NCBI GenBank assembly: GCA_035764005.1
Contig: DASTZZ010000107.1
Location: 22,161 to 86,160, forward strand
Length of the DNA stretch: 64,000 nt
Source: Terriglobales bacterium
GTDB taxonomy: Bacteria > Acidobacteriota > Terriglobia > Terriglobales > Acidobacteriaceae
Direction: 5' to 3'
The notes under the pieces are model-generated. The model was given only the letters and a program-made list of their open reading frames with translations. It searched no databases and was not told the origin of the DNA. Shown here in pieces: positions 42,852-52,516 of the stretch. The position numbers and the translations under genes were made by a program. Each line of letters begins with the position of its first letter. The first letter of the stretch is position 1.

Positions 42852-45385
42852 GTTAGGGACTTCACGCGTTCTTCCAAAGCTCGCGCGATGTCTTCTTCGC
42901 TCATGTGCTCAGGGAATTGCACGGGCTCCCCGACAATCACTTTAATCTGGCCTCGGCGAGCGAAATGACGCTGTTCCGATTTCAGCGGAAACAGCCCGTC
43001 GATTCTCATTGGCACGACAGGTACTTTGAGTTGCTGCGCAAGGATGCCGATGCCTGCACGAAATGGAGACATCTCTCCATCTGTGGTGCGACGCCCTTCG
43101 GGAAAGACAAGAACGCTGTATCCGCGATCGATCGACCGTCCGGCAAACGCAAAGCTCTCGCGAAAACCTGACTGTTGCGGCAAAGGGAACACGTCAAACA
43201 ATGCAGTCACGAGCCAGTAGGAGAGCACTTCGATTGCTCTCTGAAAAACATTCATCTGTTTTGGAGGATTTCTCATTTCGGCGAGCAGTTCGCCCTGCAT
43301 GGCGATTGCGAGCGTCTGGCGATATCTTGGCGGCATGGCGAACATCAGCAGCCCAGCGTCGATATACGTTACATGGTTGCTGATGAAGAGCAGTGGCGAA
43401 TTGCAGGCTCTGAGCCGCTGGCCTCCAACGACCGTGGGCTTCGCCATAATGAGCGTCGCGGGCCAGGTAAAGAGGTAATAAATTGCGACGCGGAGCCAAT
43501 GGACGAGCCACTTCTGAGCCCATCGTGGATAGTGATACTTTCGGCTTCGCGGCGCCTGGCTAGCTTCGTTGAGGATGCGCTCTACCTCTCCGACCGTGCT
43601 AGCTTCGGAGAAGCGGCTCTCATCCAAGTCGACCTGATATCGCTGTTCGAGGGCCGTGAGCAGCTCCACGCGATCAATGGAGCTTAGATTCAGATCGTCA
43701 TCGAGCTTCGCGGATGAGCCTGCTCCCCGCTTCCTCAGACCAGCAATAGCCTGCTCAACAGCGCTTCGCGGGACATTCCCATTTCCGGAGCGCTCAACTT
43801 GCGCATGAGCATAGGCAGAGATCAGATCCTGGCGAGGCTTTTGGGTAGAGGTTCGAGGGAAATCGGAGTCGGGCCAGATAAGCCAACGCCAAATGCGTTG
43901 ATGTGCGGAGAGTTTCTGGTTTGCATGACCAATGGCTTGTGCAGCCGCTCCACCGCCGTCGTGAGCAAAATCAGGTTGGAGGATTAAAACGGCGCACGGC
44001 TCGGCATTTCCTCCTCTCTGCACTGCGACGACAACGCAGTCGCGCACCTCAGGTTGCGCGCGGATTTGTGCTTCCAGATCCTCGGGATAAATGTTCATCC
44101 CTTCCGCGGTAACGATCACGTTCTTTTTGCGGCCTTTGAAGTACAGATTGCCGGCTTCGTCGATCGCGCCCAAGTCACCGGTGTGGAACCATTCGCCTTC
44201 GCGCGCGGCGACAGGCTGCCCGTTCACCCAATAAGTTTTGGCGATGCTGTCGCCGCGCACGAGAATCTCGCCTGATGCGTCGAGTTTGATGTCGCGCCCA
44301 GGAAGCGCCTTGCCGATGGAGCCACGGCCGAGTTTGAAAGGATGATTCAGGCTTACGAGAGAAGTAGTTTCAGTGAGTCCATAACCTTGAATCACCGCGA
44401 AGCCGAGGCTGCGCCAGAACTCTTCGTCATCGTGATCGAGAGTGGCCCCGCCGCTGATAATTGCCCAGAACTTCCAGCCGAATTGAAAATGAATGCGACG
44501 GAAGCGCCACCAGCGTTTTGCAAAGTGTTCCTGGCCGGCTGATTCCATTTCGGAACGGACACGTTCTTCTCCAAGTCGTTCCCGCAGCGAAGCCTCGAGC
44601 ATCTCCCGCAAAGAGCCAAGCAGCCGCGGTACTGTAATCAGCACCGAGATGCGCTCTCGGTGGACCGTATTGAGAATGTCTGAAGCCTTGATGGATTCAG
44701 AGAAATGGACCATAGCTCCAATCAGCGGTGGCACAAAAATGCCCATGAATTGTCCGAAGACGTGGCTGAGCGGAAGCAGATTGAGAAAACGAAGTGGATG
44801 GAATATACGCTCGTAACGCAAATATTTCTGTATTTCGCGCTCGATCGGTTCGAGATTTGCGAGGACATTGCCGTGAGTAATGACGACGCCTTTTGGCTCT
44901 CCGGTTGTTCCGGAGGTGAACACGATTTGCAGCAGATCTTCGCGGCTCAAAGAACTCACCGATGTCGCAGTTGCCTTTGCGGAAACGGAAAGCGACGAGA
45001 AGCCCTCAAAGTGAAGAGTCTTTCCATTGGCCGCTGCCAACGTGAGTCCGCGTGAACTGATCAGGAGTTTGGCTTGAACTTGTTCAAATACTCTCTGCGC
45101 GAATTCCGGAGCGGCAGCGTTGTCCATGGGAACGACAACCACTCCGCGCATAGCCGCGCCCCAAAAGGATGCGAGCCATTCTCCGGAGTTTGCCCCCCAG
45201 AGCATGATGCGGTCGCCCTTTGCTATCCCAATGTGGTCGAGAAACGTGGCAACGCGTTGCGCCTGGCCGAGGAGCTCACTGTACGTCCAGCGAACTATGC
45301 GGTACCCGCGCGGGAATACACAAGCTATGTCACGCCGATGACGTGAGAATTGTTCCAGGTATTCAGTAACGGAGGTTCGCGGCAC
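42848..45385 (-). CDS. Acyl-ACP synthetase / ACP / acyltransferase fusion (Aas-like)
   Basis: 845 residues from GTG. Part one (about 1-480) is an AMP-forming acyl-CoA/ACP synthetase: FTSGTTGEPKGVVITHGN, GYGLTETTSLVS, WFHTGDLG and KNVIVTAEGMNIYPEDLE. Part two (about 550-620) is an acyl carrier domain with the LSSIDRVELL phosphopantetheine serine site. Part three (about 640-845) is a PlsC acyltransferase: NHVTYIDAGLL (HX4D) and FPEGRRTTDGEMSPFRAG. It could activate a fatty acid, load it on its own carrier domain and transfer it to lysophospholipid. Aas of E. coli orders these parts differently. Confidence 0.85.
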   Translation of the reverse strand: MPRTSVTEYLEQFSRHRRDIACVFPRGYRIVRWTYSELLGQAQRVATFLDHIGIAKGDRIMLWGANSGEWLASFWGAAMRGVVVVPMDNAAAPEFAQRVFEQVQAKLLISSRGLTLAAANGKTLHFEGFSSLSVSAKATATSVSSLSREDLLQIVFTSGTTGEPKGVVITHGNVLANLEPIEREIQKYLRYERIFHPLRFLNLLPLSHVFGQFMGIFVPPLIGAMVHFSESIKASDILNTVHRERISVLITVPRLLGSLREMLEASLRERLGEERVRSEMESAGQEHFAKRWWRFRRIHFQFGWKFWAIISGGATLDHDDEEFWRSLGFAVIQGYGLTETTSLVSLNHPFKLGRGSIGKALPGRDIKLDASGEILVRGDSIAKTYWVNGQPVAAREGEWFHTGDLGAIDEAGNLYFKGRKKNVIVTAEGMNIYPEDLEAQIRAQPEVRDCVVVAVQRGGNAEPCAVLILQPDFAHDGGGAAAQAIGHANQKLSAHQRIWRWLIWPDSDFPRTSTQKPRQDLISAYAHAQVERSGNGNVPRSAVEQAIAGLRKRGAGSSAKLDDDLNLSSIDRVELLTALEQRYQVDLDESRFSEASTVGEVERILNEASQAPRSRKYHYPRWAQKWLVHWLRVAIYYLFTWPATLIMAKPTVVGGQRLRACNSPLLFISNHVTYIDAGLLMFAMPPRYRQTLAIAMQGELLAEMRNPPKQMNVFQRAIEVLSYWLVTALFDVFPLPQQSGFRESFAFAGRSIDRGYSVLVFPEGRRTTDGEMSPFRAGIGILAQQLKVPVVPMRIDGLFPLKSEQRHFARRGQIKVIVGEPVQFPEHMSEEDIARALEERVKSLT

Positions 45386-45569
45386 GAGACAGTGTAAATA
45401 ACCGACTTACCTTTTGAACGAGCGATACACGTGTTCTTGGCCTTAAGACGAGATATAAGGGTCGTCTGCTACACGCGGGGCTCTTGCTGATGTTAAAAGA
45501 ACGCGAAAGGCTGAAGGGCGAGCTTGCTTAAGCCTTAGGTGCTGCTGCTCCTGACAGTTCTGTTTGTCT

Positions 45570-46082
45570 TCAGGCGATCTGTCTTTCGTCAGCCGAGGGT
45601 CCATAGATGGCCGGCACCGACGCCTCATTTAGCCGCAAGTAAACCGTCAGCTGACCACGATGATGCGCAAGATGACTGAAGACGGCATCAGTGAGCACAA
45701 TGTATCGCGGATCTTCGCTCTGTACCTGACCGCCGGCGACGAAGCGCCACGGTTTCAGCAGATGTTCATCATTCGTGCTGCTAAGCGCCTCGCGTGCCTC
45801 GGCAACGGACTCTTCCAACGACTGCAGAAGCTCAGCTCTCGTGGCCAACGGCTTGGGCGTGAACTTTGATCCACCATTGGAGCCGAGGACGAGTTCATCC
45901 GTGTTGATGGTCATTGCCACCCAGGCGGGCATCCTGGCAACCAGTGCCGCCAGGTAACCAAGCGGCATCGATTTCTCGTGAGGTCTCCAATCGTTGCGAC
46001 CTTCGGGCACGCGCTCCAGCGCATGGCGAGTCCCTTCGGCTTCACGTTCCAATTGTGCTAAGAACAGCTCAGTCAGCTTCAT
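45570..46082 (-). CDS. DinB-like protein
   Basis: 170 residues from ATG 46082, which has GAGG seven bases upstream. WRPHEKSMPLGYLAALVARMPAW near residue 33 and DAVFSHLAHHRGQLTVYLRL near 138 supply the His motif of the DinB fold. NTDELVLGSNGGSK is a loop. Function unknown; perhaps a thiol-dependent transferase or hydrolase. It is divergent to the WYL regulator (132 bases between starts), which may control it. Confidence 0.85.
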   Translation of the reverse strand: MKLTELFLAQLEREAEGTRHALERVPEGRNDWRPHEKSMPLGYLAALVARMPAWVAMTINTDELVLGSNGGSKFTPKPLATRAELLQSLEESVAEAREALSSTNDEHLLKPWRFVAGGQVQSEDPRYIVLTDAVFSHLAHHRGQLTVYLRLNEASVPAIYGPSADERQIA

Positions 46083-46213
46083 CTGCAGCCTCTTTCTTCG
46101 ATCTTTCGAATCGACCAATAAAATCGCCACTCCGGCACTGTAGCCGTCCATTTATGACAGCTCATGTCATAATTCCGCCCAAATAATCCTTGGCGGTCGA
46201 AGAGGGCAGGTTC

Positions 46214-47194
46214 ATGAGAGCCGATCGTTTACTTTCTGCCGTGATGTTGTTGCAAGCGCACGGACGGATGTCCGGTCGTGAGCTGGCCAAGAGGCTTGAG
46301 GTCTCGATGCGTACGCTGCACCGCGATATGGACGCACTAAGCGCTGCCGGCGTGCCGGTCTTTGCGCTGCGCGGTGCACGCGGTGGGTGGCAGCTCGATG
46401 AAGATTGGCGAACGCAAGTCCCGGGCCTAGATGAAGCTGAACTGCGAGCCCTGCTCATGGCCCAGCCGAGAGTGATCGGCGACGCTCGACTCGCGGCCGC
46501 AGCCGAGAGCGCTTTAGCGAAGCTGCTCGCTTCGTTGCCGAATTCGATGAGGCAAAAGGCAGCATCAATTCAGCAGCGGCTCTTCGTAGATACCACGGGC
46601 TGGCGAGGAACGCCAGAAAACCTCTCCACGCTGCCGATCGTGCAGGACGCCGTCTCGCGTGACCGCAAACTTAAGATCCGCTACGCGAAGAATGGTCGCG
46701 AGAGTGAGGACCGAATCATCGATCCGCTCGGGCTGGTGGCAAAGAGCGGAACGTGGTACCTGGTTGCGAATACACAGGCGGGACTGCGGACGTTTCGTGT
46801 CTCCCGCATCGAAAAAGCGAATTTGCTCGAGCAGAGAAGCGAGCGCCCCAGCGATTTCGACCTCGCTAAGTACTGGCGGTCGTCGGCTCAGCGATTTCGC
46901 GATGGCTGGCCTCACTTCGATGCCGTTCTGCGGCTGCATCCGGAGTGCGCAAAGCAAATGAAGAGATGGCACATGGCCACTGAAGACGGGCGCGGTCCGG
47001 ATGCCGATGGGTGGTTCACGATGAATGTGCGCTTCGACGACGAAGATCAGGCCTGCTTTCTGGTGCTCGCACAAGGGGCGCGTGTCGATGTAATAGAGCC
47101 GTTGAGTCTTCGTAAACGTGTCGCAGCGGAATTAACGGCGGCGCTCGAACGTGTGCACAGATTGGAAACAGTGATTCTGGAAGCTCACGCCTAG
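46214..47194 (+). CDS. HTH-WYL transcriptional regulator
   Basis: 326 residues from ATG 46214. The N-terminal winged helix reads RADRLLSAVMLLQAHGRMSGRELAKRLEVSMRTLHRDMDALSAAGVPV and the WYL domain follows at about 130-220 with RKLKIRYAKNG, IDPLGLVAKSGTWYLVANTQAGLRTFRVSRI. The C-terminal WCX domain ends the protein. Such regulators bind a nucleic acid or nucleotide ligand through WYL and often control stress or defence genes. It is divergent from the DinB gene; a DinB/WYL pair like this is common. Confidence 0.9.
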   Translation: MRADRLLSAVMLLQAHGRMSGRELAKRLEVSMRTLHRDMDALSAAGVPVFALRGARGGWQLDEDWRTQVPGLDEAELRALLMAQPRVIGDARLAAAAESALAKLLASLPNSMRQKAASIQQRLFVDTTGWRGTPENLSTLPIVQDAVSRDRKLKIRYAKNGRESEDRIIDPLGLVAKSGTWYLVANTQAGLRTFRVSRIEKANLLEQRSERPSDFDLAKYWRSSAQRFRDGWPHFDAVLRLHPECAKQMKRWHMATEDGRGPDADGWFTMNVRFDDEDQACFLVLAQGARVDVIEPLSLRKRVAAELTAALERVHRLETVILEAHA

Positions 47195-47287
47195 CGGCTG
47201 CTCAAGAATGATTACCAGATATTACGGTCGTTTCGAAGTGTTAGCTCTCGCTAGCGACTCTGGTTTCAGAATGGAACAGTGAGGTAT

Positions 47288-47785
47288 ATGCAGAAAAGAT
47301 TTTATAGCCTTGCAATTTTCCTGCTGGGCATCTCCGCACTATCCTGCGCCGTGTATGCCCAAACTTCTTCGTCGCCTTCAACCCAGAAAGAAGCCAGAAT
47401 GACCCATCACGCCACCGGACCGTTTGACGTCAAGCTCAATCCGCTACCCGCCTATAACGACGACAAGGATTTCGGCAGAATGTCGATCGACAAGCAGTTT
47501 CACGGAGACCTTGAAGCCAGCAGCAAAGGCGAGATGCTTGCTTATGCCAGACTTGCCTACGTTGCTCTCGAGAAGGTAACAGGATCTCTGAGAGGACACA
47601 CAGGAACATTTGTTCTGCAACACGAGGCCACAATGGTTAATGGCACGCCCACCCTGACGATCACGGTTGTACCCACGTCCGGAACCGGTCAACTCACTGG
47701 TCTCGAAGGTAAGATGAATATCATTATTGCCCCGGATGGAAAGCACTCCTACGACTTCGAATACACGCTGCCCGAATCACAGTGA
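47288..47785 (+). CDS. DUF3224 family protein with signal peptide
   Basis: 165 residues from ATG 47288 (GTG 47279 is an alternative). A signal peptide (FYSLAIFLLGISALSCAVYAQ) is followed by HATGPFDVKLNPLP, FGRMSIDKQFHGDLEASSKGEML, GHTGTFVLQHEATM and VPTSGTGQLTGLEGKMNI, the recognised DUF3224 order. DUF3224 proteins are small beta barrels of unknown function; most are cytosolic, so the export signal is notable. It stands 138 bases before a second exported protein. Confidence 0.87.
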   Translation: MQKRFYSLAIFLLGISALSCAVYAQTSSSPSTQKEARMTHHATGPFDVKLNPLPAYNDDKDFGRMSIDKQFHGDLEASSKGEMLAYARLAYVALEKVTGSLRGHTGTFVLQHEATMVNGTPTLTITVVPTSGTGQLTGLEGKMNIIIAPDGKHSYDFEYTLPESQ

Positions 47786-47923
47786 CTTTGGAGCACTGGA
47801 AGTGCGCACATTCCGTAGCTTCAACCCGTGTACTGGTCACAATTCTTCTCATCTGGCAGCAAATGTACGTCCTGACACCTTAGAATCAGTGACTGCAAAC
47901 CTAACTCTCCGGAGAACTGGCGA

Positions 47924-48451
47924 ATGAAGAAACACATAGTGGTCCTGCTGTTGTCCGTGGTTCCCGTTTTTGCACAAAATAAGAAGCCCACCAACCTTCG
48001 CGACGTGCTGCTCGCAGAACTCAAATCAACCCACAACAGCGAAGAGTGGTTCGTGCCGGCGAACATCGCCGTGAAGGGCCTCACGGCGGAGCAGGCCAAA
48101 TGGACCGACGGCAAGGGAAACCACTCGGTCGGGCAGCTTGCCTATCACCTCGTGTTCTGGAATCGGCAGAGCCTGGCGAAACTGAAAGGTGAGAAGCCGG
48201 AGAAGTTCAGCGGCAACAACGATGACACCTTCAATAACTTCGACGAGAAGAGCTGGAACGATGTGGTGCAACAACTCGATCAAGTCCTGGCCGATTTGGA
48301 AAAATGGGTTGAGACCGCCGATGAAGCCAAAGTAAAGGAAAACGCCCAGTTATTTACTCACATCAGCACGCATAATGCGTACCACATCGGCCAGATCATC
48401 TACGTGCGCAAAGAACAAGGCTCCTGGGACCCAAAGAACGGAGTGAAATAG
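47924..48451 (+). CDS. Exported DinB-like protein
   Basis: 175 residues. A signal peptide (HIVVLLLSVVPVFAQ) precedes a DinB-type four-helix bundle: SVGQLAYHLVFWNRQSLAKL near 70 and HISTHNAYHIGQIIYVRKEQGSW near 145 supply the metal-binding His residues. A DinB protein with a clear signal peptide is less common than cytosolic ones. It follows the DUF3224 gene and precedes the phosphoesterase gene. Confidence 0.87.
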   Translation: MKKHIVVLLLSVVPVFAQNKKPTNLRDVLLAELKSTHNSEEWFVPANIAVKGLTAEQAKWTDGKGNHSVGQLAYHLVFWNRQSLAKLKGEKPEKFSGNNDDTFNNFDEKSWNDVVQQLDQVLADLEKWVETADEAKVKENAQLFTHISTHNAYHIGQIIYVRKEQGSWDPKNGVK

Positions 48452-48469
48452 ACACTTGAAGTAAATCTT

Positions 48470-49530
<1,061 letters not shown>

Positions 49531-49575
49531 ATCTAGACAACCTTGCCGTGCTGATTTGCACGTCCTCAATTTGGA

Positions 49576-49605
49576 CAAAGAAAAACGGCGTCTCACGACG
49601 CCGTT
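49576..49605 (-). terminator. Rho-independent terminator of the GlsB-like gene
   Basis: On the minus strand, a perfect 9-base hairpin (AACGGCGTC 49597-49605 read on that strand, loop GTGA, GACGCCGTT to 49584) is followed by TTTCTTTG. It lies 17 bases after the stop of the membrane protein gene that ends at 49623. Confidence 0.8.
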
Positions 49606-49622
49606 AACGAAGTTTGACAGGT

Positions 49623-49916
49623 TCAGGCCACCCGTCGCAAATTCGACGACGTGTCGCCTCTTCCTCGCCCTCGGCCGGTAATCGCTCTGAATATTGCTGT
49701 GAGGATCACGGCTCCAATCACGGCTACGATGATGGTGTAGATCATGCCGCCTTGCGCGGAAAATCCGATCGCACGCATGATCCAGCCTCCAATAACCCCG
49801 CCAATGATTCCCAAAATGATATCGCCGAGCGCGCCATAACCTGCGCCGCGCATGATTTTGCCCGTAATCCAGCCGGCGATGAGACCGACTATGATCCACC
49901 AAATTACCCCGTGCAT
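49623..49916 (-). CDS. GlsB/YeaQ/YmgE-family stress membrane protein
   Basis: 97 residues. Three membrane helices with the family sequence WWIIVGLIAGWITGKIMRGAGYG, DIILGIIGGVIGGWIMRAIGF and a third helix ending before the Arg/Gly-rich tail RGRGRGDTSSN. These small proteins are stress-induced inner-membrane proteins of unknown mechanism. A strong terminator follows the gene. Its upstream region contains part of a border repeat. Confidence 0.9.
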   Translation of the reverse strand: MHGVIWWIIVGLIAGWITGKIMRGAGYGALGDIILGIIGGVIGGWIMRAIGFSAQGGMIYTIIVAVIGAVILTAIFRAITGRGRGRGDTSSNLRRVA

Positions 49917-49980
49917 TCTGTGTTCCTCCCTGGAAAGCTTTTGAGGGTTAGATGGGTTGAGCGAATGCGAGGATGACAGG

Positions 49981-50153
49981 CAAGCTTCTGAGCTGCTGAG
50001 CTTCTAAGCTCCTAAGCTTCGAGAATCGGTGCACCATCAATGAAGATGCCTGTAAAAACACCATGCAGCGCCAGTGTTGTTGCACTATGAAGGGAGAGGA
50101 CTAACGTGCTTACAAGGTTAGGAGCTGAGCAGCTTAGAAGCTTAGGAGCTCTT
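49981..50153. repeat. AGCTTCTAAGCTCC palindromic border repeat
   Basis: Left arm CTTCTGAGCTGCTGAGCTTC to CTAAGCTTC (49985-50020) and right arm TTAGGAGCTGAGCAGCTTAG to GCTTAGGAGCTC (50119-50151) are inverses built from AGCTTCTAAGC units. The right arm contains the stop codon of the HisC-like gene (50142-50144). Confidence 0.8.
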
Positions 50154-51299
50154 CTTCATTTCATCCCACACACGCCAGAACTGTTGCATCTCGTTCGGCT
50201 TCCCGAAAGACACGCGGACGAAGTTATCCATGAGCGGAAATTTTCGTCCTACTAAGATTCCGTTCTGCTTGAAGTAGCTGTTCACTGCGTGGGCAGGACG
50301 TCCAGCATCAATCATTGCGAAGTTTGCGTAAGAGGGAATAGCTTTCAGATTCCGTCGTGAGGCTTGCGCAAAAAATTCCTGTCGGTCAGCTGTATTACGA
50401 CGAACTGCGGTCTGCATTTCGTCCGTATCTTCAAGAGCAGCGAGTCCGGCCTGAGCTGCTGCCATGTTGACATTGTCCTGAGTTTGGAAGCGACGCAAGC
50501 GTTCCGCGGTTTCGATCGAAGTCACGCCGTACCCAAGGCGCATGCCCGCCATGCCATACACCTTCGAGAACGTCCGCGCGACGATCAGGCGCGGATTGTC
50601 GATTGGCTGATCGAGAAACGAACTGTACTCAGGGGCGCCGACTGCGAAATGATGATATGCCTCGTCAATGAGAATGTACGTGTTCTCCGGCAGTTTAGAG
50701 ATAAAGGTATCGAGATCTTTGCGTGGAGTGAGACTCGCCGTGGGATTGTTGGGATTACACACATGCACCAACGATGGCGCGCTCTGCGCCTGGGACAGCA
50801 TCGCATCAATATCGTTGGCGTAGCTGCTCGTCAGCGGAATCTTTACGACCTCTGCGCCCGCTGCATCGGCGTAGGAAGCGATCGCCTCGAACGTCGGCCA
50901 CCCAGTAATAAGTCTCTTACCGGGTCCGAGGAACGCAGCCGCGGAGACTCGCAGAATTTCTGTCGATCCGCAACCTGTCACTACCTGCTGCGGCTTGATC
51001 TTGTGCAGATCGGCGATAGCCCATACCAGCGCATCGTAATCGAAATCAGGATAGCGATTTGCCCAACCGAGCGCCTGCTGCATTACGGCGACGGTCTTCG
51101 GCAGAGGTCCGTAAGCGTTCTCGTTGCTGTTCAGCAGAATGGCATTCGCACGCGCAGCTCCGAGTGCCGTTTTGGCGCCAACCGCCTGGGCATGTCGCGA
51201 GGGCTCGAAGGCGTTGAGCGCGGATGGTAACGACCCGAGCGCAGCGCCAGCCGCAGCGCCAAATCCGAGCGAGTGGAGAAATCGCCGACGCGTAATCAT
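50142..51299 (-). CDS. Tat-exported HisC-like aminotransferase
   Basis: 385 residues from ATG 51299. It opens TRRRFLHSLGFGAAAGAAL, a twin-arginine signal. The rest is a PLP fold I aminotransferase of the HisC branch: LNSNENAYGPLP near 60, GCGSTEILRVSAAAF near 110, VCNPNNPTASL, LIDEAYHHFA, SKVYGMAGMRLGYG (PLP lysine) and VSFGKPNEMQQF. Normal HisC is cytosolic and makes histidinol phosphate; a periplasmic version cannot do that, so the substrate is unknown. It stands alone with no his genes nearby. Its stop lies inside the border repeat. Confidence 0.88.
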   Translation of the reverse strand: MITRRRFLHSLGFGAAAGAALGSLPSALNAFEPSRHAQAVGAKTALGAARANAILLNSNENAYGPLPKTVAVMQQALGWANRYPDFDYDALVWAIADLHKIKPQQVVTGCGSTEILRVSAAAFLGPGKRLITGWPTFEAIASYADAAGAEVVKIPLTSSYANDIDAMLSQAQSAPSLVHVCNPNNPTASLTPRKDLDTFISKLPENTYILIDEAYHHFAVGAPEYSSFLDQPIDNPRLIVARTFSKVYGMAGMRLGYGVTSIETAERLRRFQTQDNVNMAAAQAGLAALEDTDEMQTAVRRNTADRQEFFAQASRRNLKAIPSYANFAMIDAGRPAHAVNSYFKQNGILVGRKFPLMDNFVRVSFGKPNEMQQFWRVWDEMKKSS

Positions 51300-51865
51300 C
51301 GAAAGCCGTTCCGGACAGGACAAAGAACCAACAACTTACGACCAAGGCCGTTCACGAGCTTTGACGGTCCTGTGTGCGCCATCCTAAACCACGCAGGATT
51401 GTAGCGCCGTTATAGCAGTGCGGTCGATGGAAGCTTTAGCCGACTTTGGAAACCAGATGGGGCAGGCGCTCCCTCAGCCCCGTGGGCGAATCGAACGTGA
51501 CTCGCTTCAGAACTGCATCTGCTAACTGTAGATAATGATTTTGCGAGCCTTCCGGAGGGGAAGATGTCATTTTCCAAAGCGGCTGCGGCCTCATTTTTCG
51601 CCGCGCTAGAGAGGTGGGAAGATTAGCGGTGTCGATCCAGAGCCTCGGAGTCCTTTGTTTCTGGAGGGGCTTCACTGCAGCATGCGTCTTCCTCTTGGCC
51701 ATTGGACCTGGTATGCCCGGAGAACTCCCACGGCATCCCAAGTGCGATGCCCCAGGAGCGACTCTGGTTGGACATCTTTCATGACAAACCTGTGGAAAAA
51801 CTCCGGCTTGAGTAGCATCGGAAAGCCTTCCAAGGCCGGTGGCAGCGCGCAAGCAAGGGGCCTGC
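51300..51865. other. Large gap between HisC-like and membrane protein genes
   Basis: About 565 bases. A minus-strand frame (51436-51909) has a good-looking length but no family resemblance and covers the start region of the next gene, so I do not call it. I see no repeat arm, RNA gene or mobile-element end. Confidence 0.5.
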
Positions 51866-52405
51866 ATGAATAAGCAAATCGAGTTTGCGCTGTTCGTGGT
51901 CGTTGGCATCGTCTTCTATTCGGCTGTACGCCTGATGTTTACCCGCAAAGACAAAGGCAAATTGGGCGACTATGCTCCGCTCGATCCCAGGCTCGAACGC
52001 CGATTCGACCACGCATTCGCCGGTTCCTCGCGCGCCGCACGAGAAGCCGATCTGGCACCCGTCTCCGACCACCTCGGACGCGTGCGGGTGACCCAGTTCA
52101 ACTTCGAGCACTTCGACGCCGCTCCCGGGCCTCCTGATCCTGATTGCTTCGCCGACGAATTGATCATCGAGCTTTACGACTCGGCTTCAGACTTTCGCTG
52201 GACAGTGACTTACGTCGTGGCTACGCCCGCCGGTATTCGCAAACGTATGGATGATGAGCAGTGGAATTTCCTGTACGCCACCGAGATCTTCATTGTGCGC
52301 ACGTACAATCTGGAAACGATTCGGCGTGCGGTCTACGGAAGGATTCGGGAGATTCATGACCAGGTCGCCCTCGATCCCGAGGAGCCTCCCACCTACACGC
52401 GGTAA
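51866..52405 (+). CDS. Membrane-anchored protein of unknown function
   Basis: 179 residues from ATG 51866 with AGGGG upstream. One N-terminal helix (EFALFVVVGIVFYSAVRLMF) is followed by KDKGKLGDYAPLDPRLERRFDHAF and a soluble domain with RVRVTQFNFEHFD, FADELIIELYDSASDFRWTVTYVVATPAGI, YATEIFIVRTYNLETIRRAV and EEPPTYTR. The regular alternation looks like a real protein. Not recognised. It precedes the GAF-HD-GYP gene by about 110 bases. Confidence 0.7.
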   Translation: MNKQIEFALFVVVGIVFYSAVRLMFTRKDKGKLGDYAPLDPRLERRFDHAFAGSSRAAREADLAPVSDHLGRVRVTQFNFEHFDAAPGPPDPDCFADELIIELYDSASDFRWTVTYVVATPAGIRKRMDDEQWNFLYATEIFIVRTYNLETIRRAVYGRIREIHDQVALDPEEPPTYTR

Positions 52406-52516
52406 AGCTGGAATGTACCAAACCAGCAACTAACCACTCCTCACAAATCCACTGGGATGCCCTGCCTGCGGTGCTATGTTTTAGTTGCTCTGTCGGTTCC
52501 GTCGCTTCGTCTTTCG

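Noticed and set aside
50364..51230. Plus-strand frame of 288 codons
   Set aside because: Antisense to the HisC-like gene, whose active-site motifs are intact.
51436..51909. Minus-strand frame of 157 codons in a gap
   Set aside because: No recognisable domain and its start overlaps the next plus-strand gene and its ribosome site.
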